A stretch of DNA of 58,005 nucleotides. Source: Burkholderiaceae bacterium. Lineage in GTDB: Bacteria > Pseudomonadota > Gammaproteobacteria > Burkholderiales > Burkholderiaceae_F. The stretch lies in assembly GCA_017646335.1 (NCBI GenBank), contig JAGCMT010000111.1, forward strand, positions 1-58,005, read 5' to 3'. Of this stretch, positions 17,492-26,575 are shown in pieces. Under the pieces are notes generated by a model. The model searched no databases. It saw only the letters and a list, made by a program, of their open reading frames with translations, and had not been told where the DNA came from. The first letter of the stretch is position 1, and the number at the start of each line of letters is the position of its first letter. The position numbers and the translations under genes were made by a program.

Positions 17492-18601
17492 TCAGTATGC
17501 AGGATACAAGGCTCCCAAAATACGGGGGCCTTTTGCATTGGTGACAGCCGGGAGATTCCCGGCTTTTTTGTTGACGAAACGATAAGCTAGCCAGGCAAAA
17601 GCCATGGCTTCGACTTGCATCGGATCGACACCTAATTGCGCCGTGCTCTCTACCGTAGCCGGAGCGGCCAATTCGCGAAGATCGGCCATAAGCACCGGAT
17701 TGAAAACGCCGCCGCCACAGATAAAAAAGGCGCGCGTATCGGGCTGAGCTTTATAGGTGGCATCCACGATCGTTTGTGCAGTCAAACGCACGAGGGTGCG
17801 CTGTACATCGGCGGGATTGATCTTCGGATAGGTAAAAAGCTCACAACGGATCCAATCCATATTGAAATATTCACGACCGGAACTTTTCGGTGCCGGACGT
17901 TCGAAATATTCATCGGAGAGAAAGGACGTTAAAAGAGCGTCGTTGATAGAGCCCGTTTGAGCCCATGCACCGTTTTCGTCGAAACGAGCCCCTTGATGCG
18001 CTTGCATCCAAATATCAAGCAACGTATTGCCGGGGCCGCAATCAAAACCTAAGGTCGGTTTGGAGGTGTCAGACGGTAAAAGGGTGATATTGGCGATACC
18101 GCCGATATTGACGATCGTACGGTTTTCAGTCTCGTTGCCAAAAAGCGCAGCGTGAAATGCCGGAACCAACGGGGCGCCTTCGCCGCCGGCTGCCATGTCT
18201 CGACTTCGAAAATCGGCAATCACATCGATACCGGTCAATTCGGCTAAAAGGGCGGGATTATTTAGTTGGACCGTGAAACCGTCGTTGGGGCAATGACGAA
18301 TCGTTTGGCCGTGAACGCCGATAGCCACGACATCGTTTGCCGAAATTTGCGTCTTTTTTAAGAGGTCGGCTACAGCGCGGGCGTAGACATGGACGAGCTC
18401 AATCGCGACACGACCGGATCGTTCAATTTCATCGAAACCGGCCGTTAAGAGCGATTGCAAAGATTGACGAAGTGCATCGTCGAATGCCACATAGGTATGG
18501 CCGAGGCACTGCGTTTGAGGCTCAAACGTACAAGCAACGGCATCGACACCATCAAGGCTGGTACCGGACATCAAGCCGATATACACCGTCGGACGCATCA
18601 T
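17492..18601 (-). CDS. anmK: Anhydro-N-acetylmuramic acid kinase
   Basis: 369-residue kinase that opens and phosphorylates 1,6-anhydroMurNAc, giving MurNAc-6-phosphate for cell-wall recycling. Family motifs are visible: YIGLMSGTSLDGVDAV at the start (phosphate loop), GVHGQTIRHCP, the NIGGIANIT adenosine site, GFDCGPGNTLLD and FICGGGVFNP. Its ATG overlaps the stop of the upstream M23 gene (ATGA), so murein cutting and recycling genes are translationally coupled. Confidence 0.94.
   Translation of the reverse strand: MMRPTVYIGLMSGTSLDGVDAVACTFEPQTQCLGHTYVAFDDALRQSLQSLLTAGFDEIERSGRVAIELVHVYARAVADLLKKTQISANDVVAIGVHGQTIRHCPNDGFTVQLNNPALLAELTGIDVIADFRSRDMAAGGEGAPLVPAFHAALFGNETENRTIVNIGGIANITLLPSDTSKPTLGFDCGPGNTLLDIWMQAHQGARFDENGAWAQTGSINDALLTSFLSDEYFERPAPKSSGREYFNMDWIRCELFTYPKINPADVQRTLVRLTAQTIVDATYKAQPDTRAFFICGGGVFNPVLMADLRELAAPATVESTAQLGVDPMQVEAMAFAWLAYRFVNKKAGNLPAVTNAKGPRILGALYPAY
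17508..17534 (+). terminator. Probable erpA terminator inside the anmK 3' end
   Basis: AAGGCTCCC / GGGGGCCTT stem (one T-G pair) followed by TTTT, 33 nt after the erpA stop and within the last codons of the convergent anmK. Confidence 0.55.
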
Positions 18602-20094
18602 GAGCCTTTCTTTTTCTTTTTGGACGGAGCCGGTGTCGTTTCGCTCGTCAATTGCACGGCGGCTGCCTCTTGCGTGTCAGCGGCTTGCGGTTGAGCCGTT
18701 TGCAAGCGATTCAAGAGTGCTAAGCGTGCCGTCAAAACGCGAGCGTTAGCTAACAAATCTTCCAACTCTTCCGTTGTTAATTCTTCCTTGTCAGGAATCG
18801 GTGTCTTAAGCGGATTGACTTGACGATCATTGACGCGCAATTCGTAATGCAAGTGCGGACCCGTTGCAAGGCCGGTGGCTCCCACCAAACCGACGACTTC
18901 ACCACGACGCACGCGCGTGCCCACTTGAATGTGCGGCATGATCTTCGACATGTGTGCATAAAGCGAAACACGAGAGTCGTCATGCGTGATCATGATGTAG
19001 TAACCAAAACCGCCCTCATTGAAGCGGCGTCGTGTAACGACACCGTCAGCGGCTGCGTAAATCTTGTTGCCCTTCGGAGCACCGAAGTCCGTACCTTGGT
19101 GCGGGCGAAGAACACCGGTAACCGGGTGGCGTCGCATCGGCATGAAGCTCGAGGTCACGCGCGCACCTTCGACCGGAACACGGATAAAGGCCAACTGATT
19201 GGTGGTGCCGTCCAGCTTGTAGTAGCCACCGTCACGCGTACCGTCTTCTGCCCAGAAGGACTCATGGGTTTGACCGTTGTGCGTGATTGCCATGGCAAGC
19301 ACTTTGCCCGTACGAACAAATTCGCCGTCAAGAAGTTTGCGTTCATAAATCAAACGGAACGAATCGCCGGCTTGCAACTTATTGCCACGGCTGAAGAAAC
19401 GTTCGAACGCCATCGGGAATTGTTCGATCACTTTTTCAGGAACCCCGTGTTCACGAGCGCCGTCTTCCAAGGTCGTTTTAATGATGCCCGTAGCCATGCC
19501 TTGTTGCGTTTCATAACGGAACGGGGCGGAGTTAATGGTGAAGCCTTTACCACGCTTGACAATATTAACCACAGTGTCTTCACGATCCGCAGAGCGGCTT
19601 TCCATGAAAATACGCATGGACTGCATTTTGTTGTCGGCACTGACCTTGGCTTGGACATAGATGCCGTCGCGCGGAGCAACCAAGACCTGTGCCAAGGTTT
19701 GTTGACGCAAGAATCGTTGTGCAGGCGTGTCGTTAATGTCGAGGCGAGCAAAAATGGAGCTCAACGTATCGCTACGACGCAAATAGGTCGTATGCGTGGC
19801 AACTAAACGGTGAGTGGTTACGACATTGATTTGCTCGGCAATGGCGGGCATCGGAACGGACGTTTCCACCAATTTTTGCGAGGCTCGGAGATTCTTTTCA
19901 ACGTCATCAGGAGCCAAGCTAAAAGCGGCAATCGAGACGGAAATCGGTAAAAGAGAGAAGGCGGCGCCCAAACAGATACGACGGTAAGGGCTGTGAATCA
20001 AACGTTTCCATTGCTCGAGCGCGGTCCGAGAAAGCCAAAGAAGGGCCTTCCCCACCGAGCGCAAATTCTTGGCGAGAATACTAGGAGCAGACAT
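18598..20094 (-). CDS. M23 (LytM) murein DD-endopeptidase, MepM-like
   Basis: 498-residue exported zinc endopeptidase that cuts peptide cross-links to allow sacculus growth. It has an N-terminal membrane anchor (about 40-62) and a LysM/OapA-like segment at about 95-180. The M23 domain (about 300-420) has zinc ligands His and Asp in HQGTDFGAP and the HLHYE pair. The C-terminal tail is low complexity and ends in a lysine run. It overlaps anmK by four bases and lies divergent to tyrS, the usual betaproteobacterial arrangement. Confidence 0.88.
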   Translation of the reverse strand: MSAPSILAKNLRSVGKALLWLSRTALEQWKRLIHSPYRRICLGAAFSLLPISVSIAAFSLAPDDVEKNLRASQKLVETSVPMPAIAEQINVVTTHRLVATHTTYLRRSDTLSSIFARLDINDTPAQRFLRQQTLAQVLVAPRDGIYVQAKVSADNKMQSMRIFMESRSADREDTVVNIVKRGKGFTINSAPFRYETQQGMATGIIKTTLEDGAREHGVPEKVIEQFPMAFERFFSRGNKLQAGDSFRLIYERKLLDGEFVRTGKVLAMAITHNGQTHESFWAEDGTRDGGYYKLDGTTNQLAFIRVPVEGARVTSSFMPMRRHPVTGVLRPHQGTDFGAPKGNKIYAAADGVVTRRRFNEGGFGYYIMITHDDSRVSLYAHMSKIMPHIQVGTRVRRGEVVGLVGATGLATGPHLHYELRVNDRQVNPLKTPIPDKEELTTEELEDLLANARVLTARLALLNRLQTAQPQAADTQEAAAVQLTSETTPAPSKKKKKGS

Positions 20095-20232
20095 TGGAGC
20101 GTTGTTAGATTACAATTAGCCGATACGCTTTAAAAAGATGGGGTTAATTTTACTGATAAAGTCTTTTAACTTCAGTTTTTTAAATGATTTACCTTTTCAA
20201 AAAATTGTAAATATTCTGATATCGAGAACGTG

Positions 20233-21471
20233 ATGAGTGAAAACGAAAAGAAATATCCCGTGACGGCAGAAGTTAAGGCTGCCATGGCAACGATCAAGCG
20301 TGGTGTTGATACGCTTTTGATCGAAAGCGAATTCGAACAAAAGTTAGCCCGTTCCATGGCTACCGGTGTGCCGCTTCGTTGTAAGTTGGGCCTTGATCCG
20401 ACGGCTCCGGACATCCACATCGGCCACACGGTCGTGCTCAACAAATTGCGTCAATTGCAAGATTTGGGCCACACGGTTATTTTCTTGATCGGTGACTTCA
20501 CGGCAGCTATTGGCGACCCGTCCGGCCGCAACGTGACGCGTCCGCCGCTTTCTCGTGAACAAATCGAAATCAACGCCAAGACCTACTTGGATCAAGCCTA
20601 CTTGATCCTTGATCCGGAAAAGACGGAAATCCGTTACAACTCCGAATGGTGTGACAAGTTGTCCGCCAGCGACATGATCAAGTTGGCAAGCCGTTACACG
20701 TTGGCTCGCTTGCTCGAACGCGATGACTTCGCTAAGCGCTATGCAGAAAACGCTCCGATCGCCATGCACGAACTTCTCTACCCGTTGATGCAAGGTTACG
20801 ATAGCGTTGCATTGAAGGCCGATTTGGAATTGGGTGGTTCTGACCAACGCTTCAATTTGTTGGTCGGTCGTGAGCTTCAACGTCAATACGATCAAGACGC
20901 TCAATGCATCTTGACGATGCCGTTGTTGGTCGGCTTGGACGGTGTCAACAAGATGAGTAAGTCCAAGCACAACTACATCGGTATTACGGACGCTCCGAAT
21001 GACATGTTCGGTAAGGTGATGTCCATTTCCGACGACTTGATGTGGAATTGGTACGACCTCTTGAGCATGAAGAGCAACGAAGAGATCGCTCAATTGAAGC
21101 AAGAATGCGCAGAAGGCCGTAACCCGCGTGATGCCAAGGTCTTGTTGGCTAAGGAAATCGTGGCTCGCTTCCATAGCGAAGAGGCTGCCAATGCGGCTGA
21201 AGCTGAATTCAACAACCGTTTCCGTGCCGGTGCAGCTCCGAGCGATATGCCGGAAGTGACGGTTGCGGCTGCTGAGGGTGAAATCGGTTTGGGTAAGCTC
21301 TTGAAGGAAGCCGGTTTGGCTCCGTCCGTGGGTGAAGCCAACCGCAATATCGACCAAGGCGGTGTTCGTATCGACGGCGAAAAGGTGACGGATCGTGCTT
21401 TCAAGATGAAGCTCGGTACCTACACGATTCAAGTCGGCAAGCGTAAGTGGGCAAAGGTGACCGTTGCCTAA
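20233..21471 (+). CDS. tyrS: Tyrosyl-tRNA synthetase
   Basis: 412-residue class I synthetase charging tRNA-Tyr. HIGH is at 62-65 (DIHIGHT) and KMSKS at 240-244. The catalytic domain is followed by a C-terminal S4 RNA-binding domain (about 345-405, GVRIDGEKV). The near-canonical HIGH and KMSKS resemble the TyrRZ subclass. ATG 20233 is preferred to the GTG three bases earlier. Codons are strongly biased (TTG, CGT, ACG), as expected for high expression. Confidence 0.96.
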   Translation: MSENEKKYPVTAEVKAAMATIKRGVDTLLIESEFEQKLARSMATGVPLRCKLGLDPTAPDIHIGHTVVLNKLRQLQDLGHTVIFLIGDFTAAIGDPSGRNVTRPPLSREQIEINAKTYLDQAYLILDPEKTEIRYNSEWCDKLSASDMIKLASRYTLARLLERDDFAKRYAENAPIAMHELLYPLMQGYDSVALKADLELGGSDQRFNLLVGRELQRQYDQDAQCILTMPLLVGLDGVNKMSKSKHNYIGITDAPNDMFGKVMSISDDLMWNWYDLLSMKSNEEIAQLKQECAEGRNPRDAKVLLAKEIVARFHSEEAANAAEAEFNNRFRAGAAPSDMPEVTVAAAEGEIGLGKLLKEAGLAPSVGEANRNIDQGGVRIDGEKVTDRAFKMKLGTYTIQVGKRKWAKVTVA

Positions 21472-21502
21472 TTGGCCGGTCTCATAACACCAGAAAAATC
21501 AG

Positions 21503-21539
21503 AAGGCCATTTCTTTTAACTGAAGAAGTGGCCTTTTTT
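21503..21539 (+). terminator. tyrS terminator
   Basis: 11-bp stem AAGGCCATTTC / GAAGTGGCCTT (one T-G pair) and six T. Confidence 0.85.
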
Positions 21540-21556
21540 GCTAAAGAAGAATACAG

Positions 21557-21994
21557 ATGATCGCACTATTGCAACGAGTCTTACAAGCATCCGTCACGGT
21601 TGACGGCAACGTCATCGGTGAGATTGGTCCGGGTCTTTTGGCATTGGTTTGTGCCGAACGAGATGATACGGATGCGGCCTGTGAAAAGTTGGCGAAGAAA
21701 ATGTTGGCATACCGCATTTTCAGTGACGAAAACGGCAAGATGAATAAGAGCGTGACCGATGTCAACGGTTCGGTTTTGGTGGTGTCTCAATTCACGTTGG
21801 CAGCCGATACGGCCAAGGGGCTTCGCCCAAGTTTTACGCCGGCAGCGGCTCCTGCGGAAGGTCGTCGTTTGTACGAACTGTTCGTCGAACACGTGAAAGC
21901 CAGCGGATTGATGACTCAGACGGGCGAGTTTGGCGCCGATATGAAGGTTGCGCTCATCAATGACGGTCCGGTCACATTTTGGTTGAAAGTTTGA
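21557..21994 (+). CDS. dtd: D-aminoacyl-tRNA deacylase
   Basis: 145-residue homodimeric editing enzyme that hydrolyses D-amino acids from tRNA. It has the two signature motifs, SQFTL (about 78-82) and NDGPVTFWL near the C terminus. The full family length begins [15 protein letters not shown]. It follows the tyrS terminator by under 20 bp, a functionally sensible neighbour because D-Tyr-tRNA is a classical substrate. Confidence 0.95.
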   Translation: MIALLQRVLQASVTVDGNVIGEIGPGLLALVCAERDDTDAACEKLAKKMLAYRIFSDENGKMNKSVTDVNGSVLVVSQFTLAADTAKGLRPSFTPAAAPAEGRRLYELFVEHVKASGLMTQTGEFGADMKVALINDGPVTFWLKV

Positions 21995-22072
21995 GTACAA
22001 ACCACAATAACCCCATTTTTTTATGATTGAGCACTACAGATTGTGGTTGATAGTTGTACAATCATAAAAACG

Positions 22073-22112
22073 GCCTGCAACACCATATCTTGTGGTCGTT
22101 GCGGGCTTTTTT
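22073..22112 (+). terminator. Terminator-like hairpin between dtd and nrdR
   Basis: GCCTGCAACACCA pairs with TGGTCGTTGCGGGC (one bulged C, one T-G pair), followed by six T. It lies 78 nt after the dtd stop and about 45 nt before nrdR. It could end dtd transcription or act as an attenuator in an nrdR leader. Confidence 0.7.
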
Positions 22113-22154
22113 ATTATGTCGGTGCAATGGTTGTGGTTAAAGAAGGAGTGCCGA

Positions 22155-22598
22155 ATGTTTTGTCCGTTTTGCAAACACGAACAGACGCAAGTGATCGATT
22201 CGCGTACGAGCGAAGACGGTACGACGATCCGTCGTCGTCGCCGTTGTCTGCAGTGTGAAAAGCGTTTCACGACGTATGAACGTGTGGAATTGTCGATGCC
22301 TTCGATTATTAAGCGCGGCGGCGGTCGTTGTGAATACGATCAACGTAAACTCCGTGCTTCGATGATGTTGGCTTTGCGCAAGCGCCCGGTTTCTCGTGAG
22401 CGTGTGGATGAAGCTGTCAATCGTATCGAGCAACAAATGTTGGCTTTGGGCGAGCGTGAAGTTCGTAGCGACCGTTTGGGCGAATTTGTCATGCAAGAGC
22501 TTCGCGCTTTGGACAAGATTGCCTATGTGCGCTTTGCCTCGGTCTATCGTAATTTTGAAGACGTGAAGAAATTCGCGGATATGGCTCGAGAAGCTTGA
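22155..22598 (+). CDS. nrdR: Transcriptional repressor NrdR
   Basis: 147-residue nucleotide-sensing repressor of ribonucleotide reductase genes. The N-terminal zinc ribbon has Cys3, Cys6, Cys31 and Cys34, with RRRRRC between. The ATP-cone domain runs from about 48 to 138. ATG 22155 has AAGGAG at the right distance. A longer in-frame start at 22092 would pass through the terminator hairpin and add a non-family extension, so I reject it. The stop overlaps the ribD start (TGATG). Confidence 0.95.
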   Translation: MFCPFCKHEQTQVIDSRTSEDGTTIRRRRRCLQCEKRFTTYERVELSMPSIIKRGGGRCEYDQRKLRASMMLALRKRPVSRERVDEAVNRIEQQMLALGEREVRSDRLGEFVMQELRALDKIAYVRFASVYRNFEDVKKFADMAREA

Positions 22599-23695
22599 TG
22601 AGTTTTTCCGAACTGGATTTTCAATACATGCAGCGAGCCCTTGGACTTGCTCGCCTTGCGCAACCGATTTCTATGCCGAATCCGGCTGTCGGTTGCGTTT
22701 TGGTGCGTGACGGTGTCGTGATTGGAGAGGGGCATACGTTGCCTGTCGGAAACGATCATGCCGAAGTCCAAGCCGTCAAGGATGCTCATCGACGTGGTAA
22801 TGACTTAAAAGGCGCGACGGCTTATGTCACGTTGGAGCCTTGTTCTCATTACGGTCGTACGCCGCCTTGCGCGTTGCGATTGATTGAGGAAGGCCTTGGC
22901 CGTGTGGTCATTGCTTGTTTGGATCCCAATCCTTTGGTGGCTGGTCGTGGTGTGCGGATGCTCAAAGAGGCCGGTATTGAGGTCGATATTGGATTGTGTG
23001 AAGAACAGGCCTGGCTCAGTAATGCCGGTTTTATGACTCGTATGGTCAAAAAACGTCCTTGGGTTCGTTTGAAAGTGGCCATGAGTTTGGACGGTCAAAC
23101 GGCGCTTGCCAATGGTGTTAGCCAATGGATTACCGGGGCGCAAGCTCGTCAGGACGGCCATCGATATCGTGCGCGAAGCGGCGCCATTGTCACGGGCATT
23201 GGGACGGTTTTGGCCGATGACCCGCAAATGACTGTGCGAAATGGCGATCAAGAAGCCGAGCGTCAGCCGCTGAAGGTGGTATTGGATTCCGCTTTGAAAA
23301 TCTCATTGGATGCGAAGATTCTTCAAGGCAAGGCTTTGATCGTGACGTGTGACGATCAATGCGAGAAGGCTCAAAAGCTTCGAGAGATGGGAGCGGAAGT
23401 CGTCGCAATGCCGGCAGAAGACGGTCGAATCGACTTGGTTGCTTTGTTGGATGAGTTGGGTCGTCGAGAGATCAATGACGTGCATTTGGAAGCCGGTGCC
23501 ATTTTGAACGGCGCCTTCTTGGATGCGGATCTTGTCGATGAAATGGTGGTCTATATGGCCCCGAAAGTTTTGGGCAACGGACGAGGTGCGTTCGATATCG
23601 CTACGTTGACTTCGCTTGGCGGCGTTCGTCAGTGGCGTATTCGAGAATTTGATCGTGTCGGTGCCGATTTAAAGATTATTTTGACGAAAGGGTAA
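22598..23695 (+). CDS. ribD: Riboflavin deaminase/reductase RibD
   Basis: 365-residue bifunctional enzyme for the second and third steps of riboflavin synthesis. The N-terminal zinc deaminase domain (1-145) has His54-Ala-Glu56 and Cys82/Cys91 in EPCSHYGRTPPC. The C-terminal NADPH reductase domain (about 150-365) starts RPWVRLKVAMSLDGQTA. The start overlaps the nrdR stop. An in-frame TTG three bases upstream is not needed. First of the rib genes in this run. Confidence 0.95.
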   Translation: MSFSELDFQYMQRALGLARLAQPISMPNPAVGCVLVRDGVVIGEGHTLPVGNDHAEVQAVKDAHRRGNDLKGATAYVTLEPCSHYGRTPPCALRLIEEGLGRVVIACLDPNPLVAGRGVRMLKEAGIEVDIGLCEEQAWLSNAGFMTRMVKKRPWVRLKVAMSLDGQTALANGVSQWITGAQARQDGHRYRARSGAIVTGIGTVLADDPQMTVRNGDQEAERQPLKVVLDSALKISLDAKILQGKALIVTCDDQCEKAQKLREMGAEVVAMPAEDGRIDLVALLDELGRREINDVHLEAGAILNGAFLDADLVDEMVVYMAPKVLGNGRGAFDIATLTSLGGVRQWRIREFDRVGADLKIILTKG

Positions 23696-23701
23696 AAAGA
23701 A

Positions 23702-24319
23702 ATGTTTACTGGAATCATTCAGGCTATGGGTAAAGTGCGAGAACCCGAGAAGTTGGGTGATGGCGTTCGTTTGACGATCGACGCACCCACTTTGGGTCTC
23801 GAAGACGTGAAGATCGGTGATTCGATTGCTGTCAACGGTGCTTGCATGACCGTTGTTGCTATCGAAGGCACGACGTTCCAAATTGAAGTTTCTGCCGAAA
23901 GCCTTTCTAAGACGACAGGCTTGGATACGTGGGGTCCGGTGAATTTGGAAAAAGCCTTGCGTGTGGGCGATCGTTTGGACGGTCATATCGTGAGCGGTCA
24001 CGTTGACGGTGTCGGTCAAGTCGAAGTGATGGAACCGAAGGCCGAAAGTTGGCATTTGGTGGTTCGTGCGCCGATGAAGTTGAGCCCGTATTTGGCTTAC
24101 AAGGGATCGATCACGGTCAATGGCGTGTCTTTAACGATTAATGAAGTGCAAGATACGCCCGCCGGTACGCGAGTGTCCATCAATTTGATTCCGCATACGG
24201 TTGAAGTGACGACGTTGAAGCACTTGAAGCCGCAAGATTGGGTGAATTTGGAAATCGATACGATTGCTCGTTACGTCGAACGAATGATGAGTCTTCGTAA
24301 CGACGACGGCTTGTTCTAA
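23702..24319 (+). CDS. ribE: Riboflavin synthase alpha chain
   Basis: 205-residue enzyme that dismutates two lumazines to riboflavin. It begins with the diagnostic MFTGIIQ and contains two lumazine-binding barrels (about 1-97 and 98-195; the second has DRLDGHIVSGHVDGVG). It lies six bases after ribD. In related genomes ribBA usually comes next; here a flavin oxidoreductase follows after three bases. Confidence 0.94.
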   Translation: MFTGIIQAMGKVREPEKLGDGVRLTIDAPTLGLEDVKIGDSIAVNGACMTVVAIEGTTFQIEVSAESLSKTTGLDTWGPVNLEKALRVGDRLDGHIVSGHVDGVGQVEVMEPKAESWHLVVRAPMKLSPYLAYKGSITVNGVSLTINEVQDTPAGTRVSINLIPHTVEVTTLKHLKPQDWVNLEIDTIARYVERMMSLRNDDGLF

Positions 24320-24322
24320 TTT

Positions 24323-25417
24323 TTGTTTTCGGGAGGGACTCCCATGCGTCAATCGCCTCTGTTTTCTCCGTTGACCATTGGTTCGATGACTTTGGTCAAT
24401 CGTATTACCGTGCCGCCGATGTGTCAGTATCAGGCCAAAGACGGCGTGCCGACAACTTGGCATCACGTGCATTACGGCAAGTTGGCCGGCTCAGGTGCTT
24501 CGATGGTTTGTATTGAAGCGGTTGGGGTCGCAGAAAAGGGGCGAATTACGATCGGGTGCCTCGGTCTTTGGAAGGACGAACAGATCGAGCCTTTTGCCGA
24601 AGTGATTAAAACGATGCGAGCCATCAATCCCGATATCAAGGTGATGGTGCAACTCAATCACTCCGGTCGCAAAGGCTCCCATGACGTGCAATGGGGTAAA
24701 GGCTTCTTAACGCCCGAAGAGGGCGGTTGGGAAGTGAAGGCACCGAGCGCCATTAGCGCCGGTAGTGCTTATCCCGTTCCTGCTGTCATGACCAAAGAGG
24801 ACATCGAACTGGTTATTGAGGACTATGCGGCAGCGGCTGCCCGAGCCCAAGCTGCCGGTGTCGATGCAATCCAATTGCATGCTGCTCACGGTTATTTGAT
24901 GCATCAGTTCCTCTCGCCGATTTCGAATTGTCGTGATGATGAATTTGGCGGCTGTTTGGAAAATCGCATGCGTGTTCCGCTTCGTGTGTTCGAAGCCATG
25001 AAGAAAGCCGCTCCGAAGGTCGTTTTGGGGGTTCGAGTCTCTGCGACGGATTGGATCGACGGTGGTTGGGACGAATCGGATACGATCGCATTTGTGAATG
25101 CGTTAAAGCCTCTCGGTTGTGATTTTGTGGATGTATCGACTGGAGGAACGGCAGAGCAGCAAAAGGTTCCCGTGGCTTACGGTTATCAGCTCAAACATGC
25201 GCGCTTGATCAAGGATGCTTGTGGATTGGTGACGTTTGGGGTCGGTTTGATTAAGGACGTACGCCAAGCGGAAAGCGCCATCGTGGAAGAAGCTTGCGAT
25301 GCCGTCGGTATCGGACGACAAATGTTGCTCGATCCGCATTGGGGTTGGCGAGCCGCATTGGAGTTGGGAGTCGATGTTGAATTCCCGCCTTCGTATCGTC
25401 GAGGAATGCATCTTTAG
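24323..25417 (+). CDS. Old yellow enzyme family NAD(P)H:flavin oxidoreductase
   Basis: 364-residue FMN-binding TIM barrel of the YqjM/NamA branch. Visible motifs: PMCQYQAKDG near the start (with the YqjM-type active-site Cys), VQLNHSGRKGS, HAAHGYLMHQFLSP, DFVDVSTGG and the phosphate-binding end AVGIGRQMLLDPHW. Such enzymes reduce activated C=C bonds or nitro compounds; the substrate is unknown. It is directly downstream of ribE with its own ribosome site (GGGAGG) and ends in a terminator. A flavin-dependent enzyme inside the flavin operon makes sense for supply. Confidence 0.85.
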   Translation: MFSGGTPMRQSPLFSPLTIGSMTLVNRITVPPMCQYQAKDGVPTTWHHVHYGKLAGSGASMVCIEAVGVAEKGRITIGCLGLWKDEQIEPFAEVIKTMRAINPDIKVMVQLNHSGRKGSHDVQWGKGFLTPEEGGWEVKAPSAISAGSAYPVPAVMTKEDIELVIEDYAAAAARAQAAGVDAIQLHAAHGYLMHQFLSPISNCRDDEFGGCLENRMRVPLRVFEAMKKAAPKVVLGVRVSATDWIDGGWDESDTIAFVNALKPLGCDFVDVSTGGTAEQQKVPVAYGYQLKHARLIKDACGLVTFGVGLIKDVRQAESAIVEEACDAVGIGRQMLLDPHWGWRAALELGVDVEFPPSYRRGMHL

Positions 25418-25425
25418 TCAAGAAT

Positions 25426-25456
25426 GGGGGAGTCGTAATACTCCCCCTTTGTTTTT
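25426..25456 (+). terminator. Terminator after the ribD-ribE-OYE genes
   Basis: GGGGGAGT / ACTCCCCC stem followed by TTTGTTTTT, 9 nt after the stop. It separates ribD/ribE from ribH transcription. Confidence 0.88.
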
Positions 25457-25511
25457 GGTACGAAAACGAACGAAAAAGCCGAAATTTCAACGAAATCCAA
25501 TCGGTTTTGGA

Positions 25512-25539
25512 CTGACCTTTCGGTGAAAACAAGTACAAT
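25512..25539 (+). promoter_or_regulatory. Candidate ribH promoter
   Basis: CTGACC (25512-25517) and TACAAT (25534-25539) are 16 bp apart, about 45 bp before ribH. I see no FMN riboswitch in the gap. Confidence 0.5.
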
Positions 25540-25583
25540 ATACAGGTTAGATTTTTAGACCCCAGATTTTTTGGAGTGAAACA

Positions 25584-26060
25584 ATGTCCATGGACATTAT
25601 TGAGAATTCTTTGGATGGTCGTGCTTTGCGCATCGGTATCGTGCAGGCACGCTTTAATGACTACGCCGGCGCCGGTTTGTTGGACGCTTGCGTGAAAGAA
25701 TTGTTGAAGCTCGGTGTGGTGGAAGAAGACATCACGTTGATTCGTGTGCCGGGCGCTTTGGAAATCCCGTTTGCTTTGCAACAATTGGCCTCTACGGAAG
25801 AGTATGACGCTTTGGTGGCTATCGGTGCCGTGATCCGCGGTGAAACGTACCACTTCGAAGTCGTGAGCAACGAATCCGCTTCCGGCATCATGCAAGTGTC
25901 TTTGGATTTCGATATTCCGATTGCTAACGCCGTGTTGACGACGGAAAATGATGAACAAACGCAAGCCCGTTTGCTCGAAAAGGGTACGGACGCTGCGAAG
26001 GTGGCTGTTGAAATGGCCAATTTGCGTAAAGAATTTATGTTTGAAATGGATGAGGAGTAA
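25584..26060 (+). CDS. ribH: 6,7-dimethyl-8-ribityllumazine synthase
   Basis: 158-residue subunit that condenses the pyrimidine and the four-carbon phosphate into lumazine. Motifs: [41 protein letters not shown] with the catalytic His, and a C-terminal helix. TTGGAG precedes ATG 25584; a second ATG two codons later is possible. It starts a new unit leading into nusB, thiL, pgpA and pncC. Confidence 0.95.
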   Translation: MSMDIIENSLDGRALRIGIVQARFNDYAGAGLLDACVKELLKLGVVEEDITLIRVPGALEIPFALQQLASTEEYDALVAIGAVIRGETYHFEVVSNESASGIMQVSLDFDIPIANAVLTTENDEQTQARLLEKGTDAAKVAVEMANLRKEFMFEMDEE

Positions 26061-26066
26061 TCAACC

Positions 26067-26570
26067 ATGACCGCACAAAATCGTCCTCATCGTCCGAGCC
26101 GTGGTGCTCGTTCCTTGTCCCGTGAATTCGCTCTCTTGGGCGTTTATCAATGGTTGGTGAGCGGTACCGATGCCAAGAGCATCGATGCCAATTTGTTGAG
26201 CGTGTTGAGCGACGAAGATGACTTCGTGGCCGGCTCCGCTATTGACGTTGCCGACTTCGAACGTTGTGACAAGGCTCATTTCAGCGAATTGTTGAAGGGT
26301 GTGATCGACAACGCGACGGATCTTGAAGCTCTCTATGCTCCGCACGTTGACCGTGACGTTTCTCGCTTGTCTTTGGTGGAACGCTCCGTTTTGCTTTTGG
26401 CTTGCTATGAAATGCAACACCATCTCGAAATTCCCTACCGTGTCGTCATCAACGAAGCCGTGGAATTGGCCAAGCAATTTGGCGGTAACGAAGGCTTCCG
26501 TTATGTCAACGGTGTTTTGGATAAGGTTGCCGCTCAAGTTCGCGCAGCCGAAGTGGGTGCCAAAAAGTAA
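26067..26570 (+). CDS. nusB: Transcription antitermination factor NusB
   Basis: 167-residue all-helical NusB that binds boxA RNA with S10 for rRNA antitermination. The N-terminal SREFALLGVYQWLV helix and the C-terminal FGGNEGFRYVNGVLDKVA signature are clear. It is six bases after ribH, the classical ribH-nusB pairing of proteobacteria. Confidence 0.95.
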   Translation: MTAQNRPHRPSRGARSLSREFALLGVYQWLVSGTDAKSIDANLLSVLSDEDDFVAGSAIDVADFERCDKAHFSELLKGVIDNATDLEALYAPHVDRDVSRLSLVERSVLLLACYEMQHHLEIPYRVVINEAVELAKQFGGNEGFRYVNGVLDKVAAQVRAAEVGAKK

Positions 26571-26575
26571 ATTCT

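Noticed and set aside
18820-19806. A 328-codon open frame opposite the M23 peptidase
   Set aside because: Antisense shadow; no family resemblance.
20344-21432. A 362-codon open frame opposite tyrS
   Set aside because: Antisense shadow of a conserved synthetase gene.
22092-22154. Longer start for nrdR
   Set aside because: It begins inside the terminator-like hairpin and adds residues before the zinc ribbon that NrdR proteins do not have.
25418-25583. FMN riboswitch before ribH
   Set aside because: The gap holds only a terminator and a promoter and is too short and unlike the FMN aptamer.
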